DNA from: Acidobacteriota bacterium
GTDB taxonomy: Bacteria; Acidobacteriota; Terriglobia; Terriglobales; Acidobacteriaceae
DNA length: 6,017 nucleotides
NCBI GenBank assembly: GCA_021778875.1
Contig: JAJYBT010000193.1
Span: forward strand, 1-6,017
Direction: 5' to 3'
The notes under the pieces are model-generated. The model saw nothing but the letters and a program-made list of their open reading frames with translations, had not been told where the DNA came from and ran no database searches. The position numbers and the translations under genes were made by a program. Positions 1-5,708 of this stretch are shown piece by piece. Every line of letters begins with the position of its first letter. Position 1 is the stretch's first letter.

Positions 1-311
1 GCGACGAGGAGATTCAGCGTGGCGGTGACGCAGTTGCGATTGGTGGAGCTGGGGTCGGCGACGGAACGCGGAACGGAGGCCAGGGCCGCTTCGTGAAAGA
101 TGATTTCAACGCCGTGGCAGGCCTGCACGCAGACTGCCGGGTCGGCGAGGTCGCCCTCCAGGAACTCCATTGCTTCAAGGCCGATGAGGTTGCTGCGCTT
201 GCCGGTAATCAGGCTGTCGACGCCGCGAACACTTTCACCGCGCGCCAGAAGCGCTGCGGCGATGGAACGGCCGATGAATCCGGCGGCTCCGGTGACCAGA
301 TATTTCGCCAA
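1..311 (-). CDS. NAD-dependent sugar-nucleotide epimerase/dehydratase, GalE/WbpP type (partial, N-terminal 103 codons)
   Basis: This is the N-terminal part of an extended short-chain dehydrogenase/reductase acting on a nucleotide sugar; the 3' end runs off the window at base 1. The Rossmann motif VTGAAGFIG is at residues 6-14 (Gly8, Gly11, Gly14). Asp32 ends the second strand and would bind the NAD ribose. GDLAD is at 53-57 and HEAALASVPRSVADP at 73-87, a block typical of GalE and of WbpP/TviC UDP-GlcNAc 4-epimerases. The catalytic Ser and Tyr-x3-Lys lie outside the window, so substrate and reaction cannot be fixed; a 4,6-dehydratase or decarboxylase is possible. The start is a TTG at 309-311, chosen because AGGAG lies 8 nt upstream and the family motif begins a few residues later. 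The gene is divergent from a UDP-GlcNAc dehydrogenase, which suggests a shared role in making amino-sugar precursors for polysaccharide. Confidence 0.88.
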   Translation of the reverse strand, partial: MAKYLVTGAAGFIGRSIAAALLARGESVRGVDSLITGKRSNLIGLEAMEFLEGDLADPAVCVQACHGVEIIFHEAALASVPRSVADPSSTNRNCVTATLNLLV

Positions 312-319
312 GATGCTTT

Positions 320-324
320 CTCCT
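320..324 (-). promoter_or_regulatory. Ribosome-binding site that fixes a TTG start
   Basis: Read on the minus strand this is AGGAG, 8 nt before the TTG at 311-309. No ATG or GTG in this frame sits at a suitable distance upstream of the Rossmann motif, so this site decides the rare start codon of the epimerase gene. Confidence 0.7.
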
Positions 325-329
325 GCTGC

Positions 330-361
330 GCGGCCGAATGCGTTGCGACGGGCCGGGCCGC
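330..361 (-). promoter_or_regulatory. Possible leader hairpin in front of the epimerase ribosome-binding site
   Basis: GCGGCC (330-335) and GGCCGC (356-361) form a perfect 6-bp GC inverted repeat with a 20-nt loop. In the minus-strand message the hairpin would end 5 nt before the AGGAG. It could affect translation, but in DNA this GC-rich such a short repeat may be chance. No convincing -35/-10 pair for the epimerase gene was found in this spacer. Confidence 0.25.
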
Positions 362-409
362 ACTCTCAAGGATACATCCGGCAAGAAAGGCAAAGTTGTT
401 ACGGACGAG

Positions 410-439
410 TTTCCATGCGCTGTCCGGGCAACTTACAAT
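410..439 (+). promoter_or_regulatory. Candidate sigma-70 promoter of the UDP-GlcNAc dehydrogenase gene
   Basis: TACAAT at 434-439 matches the -10 consensus at five of six positions. TTTCCA at 410-415, 18 bp upstream, matches the -35 consensus at four of six. This A/T-rich patch stands out in a GC-rich spacer. The predicted transcription start, about 7 nt after the -10, falls at or next to the ATG at 447, and no Shine-Dalgarno sequence precedes that ATG. Both facts fit a leaderless message, but the assignment rests on sequence alone. Confidence 0.45.
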
Positions 440-446
440 TTGAAGT

Positions 447-1793
447 ATGACGAGTGTGGCTGAAGGGTCTCTGGTTGAGCTGAAGCAGCGGATTGCATCG
501 CGGCAGGCACGGATTGGCATTGTCGGGATGGGATATGTCGGGCTGCCGCTGGCGCTGCTGTTCAGCGGCGAGCGGTTTCGCGTGACCGGCTTTGATATTG
601 CGGCGGATAAGGTGAGCACGCTGAATGCGGGCGGATCGTACATTGTGCGCATTTTGCCGTCGATGATCCAGGAGGCGCAGAAGGCGGGCTTTCGGGCGAC
701 GGCGGACTACTCTGAGATCGCGGAGATGGACGCGGTGATTATCTGCGTGCCGACGCCGCTGAATGAGTATCACGAGCCGGACCTGAGCTTTGTGACGGGG
801 ACGGTGGAGTCGATTGCGCCGTATATCCACGCGGGCCAGCTGATTGTGCTGGAGAGCACGACGTATCCGGGAACGACGGAAGAGATTGTGGTGCCGCTGC
901 TGGAGAAGGGCAACCCATCTGGCCTGCGCGTGGCGCGTACGCTGGAGGATGCTGGCGTGCATGTAGCCTTCTCGCCGGAGCGCGAGGATCCGGGGAACGA
1001 TACGGTGGCGCGGCACGATATCCCCAAGGTGGTGGGAGGATGCGGACAGGCGGCTGCGGAGCTGGCCGCGGCGCTGTACGGCACTATCTTCCGGCGCGTG
1101 GTTCCGGTGAGCAGCCCATCGGTGGCGGAGATGACAAAGCTGCTGGAGAACATCTATCGCTGCGTGAACATTGCGCTGGTGAATGAGCTGAAACAGCTTT
1201 GCATGCGGATGGGCATCGACATTCACGAAGTGATTGACGCGGCGAAGACCAAGCCGTTCGGATTTCAGGCGTTTTATCCAGGGCCGGGACTGGGCGGGCA
1301 CTGCATTCCGATTGACCCGTTCTACCTGTCGTGGAAGGCGAAACAGTTTGACTTTCACACGCGGTTTATTGAGCTGGCAGGCGAAGTAAATACGGCGATG
1401 CCGTACTTTGTGATTGAGCAGGTGGCGTCGGGGCTGAACGAGCACGCGAAGGCGATCAAGGAATCGAAGATCCTGGTGCTGGGGCTGGCGTACAAGCGCG
1501 ATATCGACGACCTGCGCGAGTCGCCCTCACTGACGATTATTGAGCTGTTGCGCGAGAAGGGCGCGGCGGTCTTCTACAACGATCCCTACTTCCCCACGGT
1601 GGGGCATGGACGCCACTATGCGCTGAACATGACCAACACGCCGCTGGAGAACCTGGGACAGTATGACGCAGTGGTGATTGTGACGGACCACTCCAGCTAT
1701 GACTACCGTGCGATTGTGGAGCAGTCGCAGCTGGTGATTGATACGCGCAACGCGACGAAGGGGATCGATTCGCCGAAGATTGTGCGCTGCTAG
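447..1793 (+). CDS. wbpA: UDP-N-acetyl-D-glucosamine 6-dehydrogenase, WbpA type
   Basis: This is a complete 448-residue nucleotide-sugar dehydrogenase of the UDP-glucose/GDP-mannose dehydrogenase family. Members oxidise the C6 alcohol of a UDP-sugar to a carboxylate in two NAD-dependent steps in the cytoplasm. The NAD-binding motif GIVGMGYVG is at residues 24-32, followed by VPTPL at 101-105 and ESTTYPGT at 136-143. FSPEREDPGN at 175-184 is the form seen in WbpA-like UDP-GlcNAc dehydrogenases rather than in WbpO/TviB, to my knowledge. The middle domain has EMTKLLEN at 228-235 and the catalytic cysteine Cys286 in GLGGHCIPIDP (281-291). The C-terminal UDP-binding domain starts near 341 with KILVLGLAYKRDIDDLRESP. 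Length is normal for the family. The likely product is UDP-GlcNAcA, or UDP-GalNAcA with the divergent epimerase, for capsule, O-antigen or exopolysaccharide. UDP-ManNAc dehydrogenase activity is a less likely alternative. The ATG at 447 lacks a Shine-Dalgarno site. The coding frame is intact. Confidence 0.88.
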   Translation: MTSVAEGSLVELKQRIASRQARIGIVGMGYVGLPLALLFSGERFRVTGFDIAADKVSTLNAGGSYIVRILPSMIQEAQKAGFRATADYSEIAEMDAVIICVPTPLNEYHEPDLSFVTGTVESIAPYIHAGQLIVLESTTYPGTTEEIVVPLLEKGNPSGLRVARTLEDAGVHVAFSPEREDPGNDTVARHDIPKVVGGCGQAAAELAAALYGTIFRRVVPVSSPSVAEMTKLLENIYRCVNIALVNELKQLCMRMGIDIHEVIDAAKTKPFGFQAFYPGPGLGGHCIPIDPFYLSWKAKQFDFHTRFIELAGEVNTAMPYFVIEQVASGLNEHAKAIKESKILVLGLAYKRDIDDLRESPSLTIIELLREKGAAVFYNDPYFPTVGHGRHYALNMTNTPLENLGQYDAVVIVTDHSSYDYRAIVEQSQLVIDTRNATKGIDSPKIVRC

Positions 1794-1815
1794 GACGACG
1801 TTGCATCGGAAGAAG

Positions 1816-1857
1816 GGGCCTGCGGGGATGGCGGAATCAGCTGTCCACTGCGGGCCC
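1816..1857 (+). terminator. Stem-loop after the dehydrogenase gene, possible weak terminator
   Basis: GGGCCTGC (1816-1823) can pair with GCGGGCCC (1850-1857) over 8 bp with one G-U wobble, leaving a 26-nt loop. It starts 22 nt after the TAG of the dehydrogenase gene. There is no uninterrupted T run after it, only a mixed stretch with a few T residues, so it is not a canonical intrinsic terminator. It may still act as a 3'-end stabiliser or a weak terminator. Confidence 0.3.
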
Positions 1858-1965
1858 TGATTCGTTTGGAGCGAGGAATGGATGGGCTGGTGAAGGCGCG
1901 CAGGTGACCCTAGTTTGGAATCACGCCAACTTTCCACAACGAAACACAGACGAAGGCCGCGAAAT

Positions 1966-1993
1966 CGTGTATTGTTCTCCAAGCGTGTATTGT
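1966..1993 (+). repeat. Perfect 10-bp direct repeat upstream of the Etf operon
   Basis: CGTGTATTGT occurs at 1966-1975 and again at 1984-1993, start to start 18 bp, in the A/T-richer part of the spacer. The second copy ends 13 nt before the ATG at 2007 and covers the alternative GTG start at 1992. Each copy contains TATTGT, which matches a -10 box at four of six positions. The pair could be a tandem operator, alternative -10 elements or a small duplication. Confidence 0.6.
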
Positions 1994-2006
1994 GGTTTGT
2001 TGGCTT

Positions 2007-3893
2007 ATGATCCAGTTGCCCTTTACGCTGGCTGAACCGGATGGCTTTTCCCTTTGGGAGCGGTTCACTTTTGCGGCTTTGACCCTGACTTCGGCGGCGC
2101 TGTTCTGGCGACGCTTCGGCCCCATTCTCCAGCGGATATTGCACTCCAGGAAAGACGCGGACTTCCGGCTTGCTCCGGTGGGCAGGCGCGTGTGGGAGTT
2201 TGTGTGGGAAGTGCTGTGCCAGAGCAAGGTGATTCGCCAGCGGCCTTTGCCGGGACTGGCGCACGCGCTGGTGTTCTGGGGATTCTGCGCCTTTGCGGTG
2301 GTAACGCTGAACCACTTTGCCTACGGACTGGGCCTTGGCTTTCTTAGTCCGGACGGCTGGGTGGGACGCTGCTATTTCTACCTGGCGGCGGTCTTTGCGA
2401 CGGCCTGTGCCGGGGGAATCCTGGGACTGTTTGTAAGGCGGTTTGCGGTGCGCCCACGGTGGCTGGGGGCGAAGCTGTCGTACGAGTCGGGGTTTATTGC
2501 GCTGCTGATCTTCGCGCTGATGGCGACGTATCTGGCGGCTTTCTTTGTGGCCGACGGCAGCCCGGCGGCGCGGGCGCTGTGGTGGGCGCATACGCTGACG
2601 CTGCTGGTGTTTCTGCCGATTATTCCGCATACCAAGCATCTGCACCTGGTGCTGAGCCCGGCGACGGTGTTTCTGTCGCGGGGCGGATTCAGCCGGATTC
2701 CCGCGCTGGCCGGGGATGAGGATTTTGGGCTGGTGGCTGGCACGGACCTGACGCGGCTGGTGAGCCTGCAGGCCTATAGCTGCGTGGAGTGCGGCCGGTG
2801 CATGGAACACTGCCCGGCGGCGAATACGGGCAAGGTGCTGAATCCGAAAGAGATTGTACTGGGGCTGCGGGGATATCTGAACGAGTACGGGCCAGCCTCA
2901 GCGGAGCCGCTGCTGGGGAAATATAACCGGCAGGAGGCGGTCTTCCAATGCACGACGTGCGGAGCGTGCGAGTTCCAATGCCCGGTGGGGATTGAGCATC
3001 TGCCGATTATGGTGGGCCTGCGGCGCGGCGCGGTGAACACGGGAACCTGGGAGGACGAGCACGGGGCGAAGCTGTTTCTGGCGCTGGAGCGCGGCTCGAA
3101 TGCGCTGGGCATGAGCGCAACGGAGCGCGACAAGTTTATCCAGAAGCAGGAACTGCCGATCTTTGACGGAACGCAGGAGTACTGCCTGTGGCTGGGCTGC
3201 ATGGGCGGTTATGACCCGAAGGGCCGCGAGATTGTGGCGGATTTTGCGCGGGTGATGCGCTACCTGGGGACGAGTTTCGGTGTGCTGCGCAAGGAGAAGT
3301 GCACGGGAGACCCGGTGCGCAGGCTGGGCAACGACCTGCTGTTTGAGCAGCTGGCGCAGGCGAATCTGGAGGCGCTGGCGCAGAACAAGGTGAAGAAGAT
3401 TGTGTCGATTTGTCCGCACTGCGTGCGCACGATTGCGGAGGACTGGAAGCAGTACGGCACGCCGCCGGAGATTGAGCATCACAGCGAATTTCTGGCGCGG
3501 CATCTGAGCCGGCTTCCGCGGGCGGCGGAGAAGGAGACGGTGGTGTATCACGACCCGTGCTACCTGGGGCGCTACCGCGACGTGTTTGAGGAGCCGCGCA
3601 AAGTGGTGGCGCAGGCCGGCGAACTGGTGGAGGCACCGCGATCGCATGAGCGGAGCTTCTGCTGCGGAGCGGGCGGCGGGCTGGCATTTCTGGGCGAGGA
3701 GCAGGGCGAGCGCGTAAGCCAGGTGCGGGCGGCAGAGCTGGCGGCGACAGGCGCGAAGACGGTGGGCACGGCCTGCCCCTTCTGCAATAGCATGTTTCGG
3801 GATGCGCTGGCTGCGGGCGGCGAAGGTGCTCCGCAACTGCTGGACATTGCGCAGTTGACGGCGCGGAATCTGCCTGCGGGCGGAGCTGGTTAG
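2007..3893 (+). CDS. Membrane-bound Fe-S EtfAB:menaquinone oxidoreductase (EMO-like; cytochrome b-like plus HdrD/DUF224 domains)
   Basis: This 628-residue protein (633 from the in-frame GTG at 1992) probably carries electrons from EtfAB to membrane quinone. Positions here count from the GTG; subtract 5 for the ATG. The N-terminal 230 residues hold about five hydrophobic segments (near 23-40, 88-109, 126-148, 166-186, 197-213). His91, His108, His200, His213 and neighbours are candidate heme b ligands, as in NarI-like domains. Two C-x2-C-x2-C-x3-C-P motifs (264-275, 320-331) should bind 4Fe-4S clusters. Two CCG domains follow: Cys403, Cys437-Thr-Gly and Cys474-x2-Cys477; then Cys523, CCG at 557-559 and Cys595-x2-Cys598. 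The second is canonical; the first has Thr in place of the second cysteine of CCG. Domain order and the adjacent etfBA match EMO proteins described from syntrophic fatty-acid oxidisers. The ATG was preferred because GTG lies inside a repeat; neither has a clear Shine-Dalgarno. The quinone partner and direction of flow are inferred. Confidence 0.87.
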   Translation: MIQLPFTLAEPDGFSLWERFTFAALTLTSAALFWRRFGPILQRILHSRKDADFRLAPVGRRVWEFVWEVLCQSKVIRQRPLPGLAHALVFWGFCAFAVVTLNHFAYGLGLGFLSPDGWVGRCYFYLAAVFATACAGGILGLFVRRFAVRPRWLGAKLSYESGFIALLIFALMATYLAAFFVADGSPAARALWWAHTLTLLVFLPIIPHTKHLHLVLSPATVFLSRGGFSRIPALAGDEDFGLVAGTDLTRLVSLQAYSCVECGRCMEHCPAANTGKVLNPKEIVLGLRGYLNEYGPASAEPLLGKYNRQEAVFQCTTCGACEFQCPVGIEHLPIMVGLRRGAVNTGTWEDEHGAKLFLALERGSNALGMSATERDKFIQKQELPIFDGTQEYCLWLGCMGGYDPKGREIVADFARVMRYLGTSFGVLRKEKCTGDPVRRLGNDLLFEQLAQANLEALAQNKVKKIVSICPHCVRTIAEDWKQYGTPPEIEHHSEFLARHLSRLPRAAEKETVVYHDPCYLGRYRDVFEEPRKVVAQAGELVEAPRSHERSFCCGAGGGLAFLGEEQGERVSQVRAAELAATGAKTVGTACPFCNSMFRDALAAGGEGAPQLLDIAQLTARNLPAGGAG

Positions 3894-3912
3894 GATCAAC
3901 GGGAGCTTTCGA

Positions 3913-4683
3913 ATGAAGATTGTTGTCGCAATCAAACAGGTACCGGAACGGGACGCTCCACTGCGCATTGACGCGGCGGGCAAATGGATTGAGGAAGCCG
4001 ATCTGCAGTGGGCCATGAACGAGTCTGACGCCTACGCGCTGGAGGAGGCTCTGCAACTGAAGGAGAAGCACGGCGGCGAGGTGGTGGTGCTGAGCGCGGG
4101 CCCGGAGCGGGTGGGCTCGACGATTCGCGAGGCGCTGGCAAAAGGCGCGGATCGAGGCATCCACGTGGACTGCGACAACCCGGCGCAATGGGATGCGCTG
4201 GGCATGGCGCGGCTGCTGGCGGAGGCTATCCGGGGGGAAAGCCCGGACCTGGTGCTGACGGGGTTGCAGTCGGACGACCTGGGACTGGGGCAGACGGGCG
4301 TGATTGTGGCAGAGTTGCTGGGGCTGCCGCATGCGTCGCTGATTCTGCATGTGGAGAAGACGGACGCGGGGCTGAAGGTGAAGCGCGAACTGGAGGAGGG
4401 CTGGTTCCAGGAGATTGAACTGCCCGTGCCGGCGGTGCTCACGATTCAGTCCGGGGGCAACAAGCTGCGCTATGCGACGCTGATGGGCATCAAACGCGCC
4501 AAAACGAAAGAGGTGCGGCGGGTGACAGCGGCGGAGTTGGGTGTTGCGTCCAATGCGGTGGTTGCGTTGGAGCGGATTGCCGTGCCGCAGAAACAGAAGT
4601 CAACGCAGATGCTGACCGGCTCGCCCAAGGACGTGGCGGCGACGCTGGTGGAAAAGCTGAAGTTTGAGGTGCGGGTACTATGA
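3913..4683 (+). CDS. etfB: Electron transfer flavoprotein beta subunit
   Basis: This 256-residue protein is the beta subunit of the soluble heterodimer that accepts electrons from flavin dehydrogenases such as acyl-CoA dehydrogenases. It opens with MKIVVAIKQVPE, typical of EtfB. NESDAYALEEAL is at 36-47, ALAKGADRGIHV at 74-85 and the nucleotide-loop region TGLQSDDLGLGQTG at 116-129. The family segment LPVPAVLTIQSGGNKLRYATLMGI is at 170-193. Most EtfB proteins have a DGD-type sequence where this one has DDLG; I believe this variant is common in Etf proteins paired with CCG-domain oxidoreductases, which would argue against the canonical form of AMP or FAD binding. GGGAG at 3901-3905 lies 7 nt before the ATG. 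The gene starts 19 nt after the EMO-like gene and overlaps etfA by 4 nt, so the three are almost surely co-transcribed. Length is normal. Confidence 0.95.
   Translation: MKIVVAIKQVPERDAPLRIDAAGKWIEEADLQWAMNESDAYALEEALQLKEKHGGEVVVLSAGPERVGSTIREALAKGADRGIHVDCDNPAQWDALGMARLLAEAIRGESPDLVLTGLQSDDLGLGQTGVIVAELLGLPHASLILHVEKTDAGLKVKRELEEGWFQEIELPVPAVLTIQSGGNKLRYATLMGIKRAKTKEVRRVTAAELGVASNAVVALERIAVPQKQKSTQMLTGSPKDVAATLVEKLKFEVRVL
4666..4683 (+). promoter_or_regulatory. Translational coupling site between etfB and etfA
   Basis: The etfA ATG (4680-4682) overlaps the etfB TGA (4681-4683) as ATGA. GAGGTG at 4666-4671, inside etfB, lies 8 nt upstream of the ATG and serves as its ribosome-binding site. 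The layout favours coupled translation and equal amounts of the two subunits. Confidence 0.75.
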
Positions 4684-5651
4684 GCGGCGTATGGGTGGTG
4701 GTGGAAGAGCGGGATGGACGCATGGGCCGCATCAGTTGGGAGGCCGTGGCGACCGGGCAGGAGCTGGGAGCACAACTGGGCGTGCCGGTGTGCGCGGCGC
4801 TACCGGGCGCGCAGACGGAGGCGCTGGCCGCGGAACTGGCGGCGAAGGCGCTGAACCGGGTGGTGCGCGTGGAACACGCCCTGCTGGGCGCGTATACGGC
4901 GGACGGATTTACGCTGGCGCTGGAGCAACTGCTGCGGGCCGAACAGCCGGAGTTTGTGGTGTTTCCGCATACCTACCAGGTGCGCGACTATGCTCCGGCG
5001 CTGGCGGCACGATTTGGGCAGGTGCTGATTGGCGACGTGACCCAGGTGGGAACGGGGCCGGTGTTTACGCGGCAGCTGATGCAGGGACGGCTGAGCGGAA
5101 CCTACTGCCCGACGGGGAGCGGACCGTGCTTTGTGTCGGTGCAGTCGGGTGCCTTTCGCGCGGACGCGGTGAAGGCGGGCACGGCTGAGGTGACGGTCTT
5201 CAGCCCGGTGCTGGAGGCTGGGCAGCTTCGCACGCGGCCGTCGGAGCCGTTCCGCGGCTCGGCGCAGACGGTGGATCTGGGCTCGGCACAGATGATTGTG
5301 AGCGTGGGACGCGGCATCAAGGAGGCAGAGAACCTGCCGCTGGTGCAGGAGCTTGCGACGGCGCTGGGCGCGGAGCTGGCGGCTTCGCGGCCCATCTGCG
5401 ACAATGGCTGGCTGCCGATGGAGCGGCAGGTGGGCAGCTCGGGGCAGACGGTGGCGCCGAAGCTATATGTGGCGGTGGGCATTTCCGGGGCGATTCAGCA
5501 CCTGGTGGGCATGAAGGGATCGCAATGCGTGGTGGCGATCAACAAGGACGCGGACGCGCCTATTTTCGAGGTGGCGGACTACGGCATTGTAGGCGATCTG
5601 TTTGAGGTGGTTCCGGCGCTGACGGAGGCGGTAAAGAACGCACGGCAGTAA
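4680..5651 (+). CDS. etfA: Electron transfer flavoprotein alpha subunit
   Basis: This complete 323-residue protein is the FAD-binding alpha subunit of Etf. The variable N-terminal domain (about 1-195) packs against EtfB; it includes FVVFPHTYQVRDYAPALAARFG at 92-113. The C-terminal FAD domain is strongly conserved. It has SVGRGI at 208-213, SRPICDNGWLP at 236-246, RQVGSSGQTV at 249-258, VAVGISGAIQH at 264-274, and NKDADAPIFEVADYGIVGDLFEVVP at 288-312. Arg237, Arg249, Ser269, Gln273 and His274 correspond to residues that contact the flavin in characterised Etf proteins. All expected elements are present and the length is normal, so it should be functional. With EtfB and the membrane Fe-S protein it forms a route from dehydrogenases to the quinone pool. 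No acyl-CoA dehydrogenase lies in the window, so the electron donors are unknown. Whether this Etf bifurcates electrons cannot be told from sequence alone; the EMO partner argues for ordinary electron transfer. Confidence 0.96.
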   Translation: MSGVWVVVEERDGRMGRISWEAVATGQELGAQLGVPVCAALPGAQTEALAAELAAKALNRVVRVEHALLGAYTADGFTLALEQLLRAEQPEFVVFPHTYQVRDYAPALAARFGQVLIGDVTQVGTGPVFTRQLMQGRLSGTYCPTGSGPCFVSVQSGAFRADAVKAGTAEVTVFSPVLEAGQLRTRPSEPFRGSAQTVDLGSAQMIVSVGRGIKEAENLPLVQELATALGAELAASRPICDNGWLPMERQVGSSGQTVAPKLYVAVGISGAIQHLVGMKGSQCVVAINKDADAPIFEVADYGIVGDLFEVVPALTEAVKNARQ

Positions 5652-5696
5652 GATGACGTTCTTGCGTTGAGGCGTCCAACGGGGAGAGCCGGGAAC

Positions 5697-5702
5697 GAGG
5701 AG
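5697..5702 (+). promoter_or_regulatory. Strong ribosome-binding site of the downstream transporter gene
   Basis: GAGGAG lies 6 nt upstream of the ATG at 5709 and fixes that start. No terminator or clear promoter was seen in the 57 bp after etfA, so read-through from the Etf operon into this gene is possible. Confidence 0.7.
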
Positions 5703-5708
5703 CTCTGC

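Larger units (their letters stand above)
1794..2006. other. Non-coding spacer between the sugar-nucleotide gene and the Etf operon
   Basis: This gap of about 210 bp holds no convincing gene. Its first half is GC-rich and contains a stem-loop. Its second half, from about 1908, is richer in A and T and contains a 10-bp direct repeat just before the next start codon, so it probably holds the promoter of the Etf operon. No clear consensus -35/-10 pair could be assigned. Confidence 0.6.

Noticed and set aside
93..450. Two overlapping plus-strand frames of 116 codons
   Set aside because: They are antisense to the epimerase gene, whose Rossmann motif is clear, and they run through the divergent promoter spacer.
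399..1445. Long open frame of 348 codons on the minus strand opposite the dehydrogenase gene
   Set aside because: The product is rich in Arg, His and Leu with no recognisable domain, a typical shadow of a GC-rich gene. The opposite strand encodes a full, conserved enzyme.
1828..1907. Tiny frames in the spacer (10 codons from 1828, 9 codons from 1878) as possible leader peptides
   Set aside because: Ribosome-binding spacing is poor, there is no run of regulatory codons, and neither sits in front of an attenuator-like structure.
1527..2810. Open frame of 427 codons on the minus strand spanning the dehydrogenase end, the spacer and the EMO-like gene
   Set aside because: It crosses two real genes and a probable promoter region, has Arg/Gln/His-rich low-complexity composition and no family motif.
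2898..4350. Two long overlapping minus-strand frames (372 and 404 codons) opposite the EMO-like and etfB genes
   Set aside because: Both are Arg-, Pro- and Ser-rich without motifs and lie opposite strongly conserved coding sequence, so they are codon-bias artefacts.
4664..5188. Gly/Ala-rich plus-strand frame of 174 codons
   Set aside because: It is an out-of-frame reading of etfA with a low-complexity Gly/Arg/Ala product; etfA itself is unmistakable.
5653..5675. Possible hairpin after etfA (GACG with CGTC)
   Set aside because: Only about 4 bp can pair and there is no T run, too weak to call a terminator.
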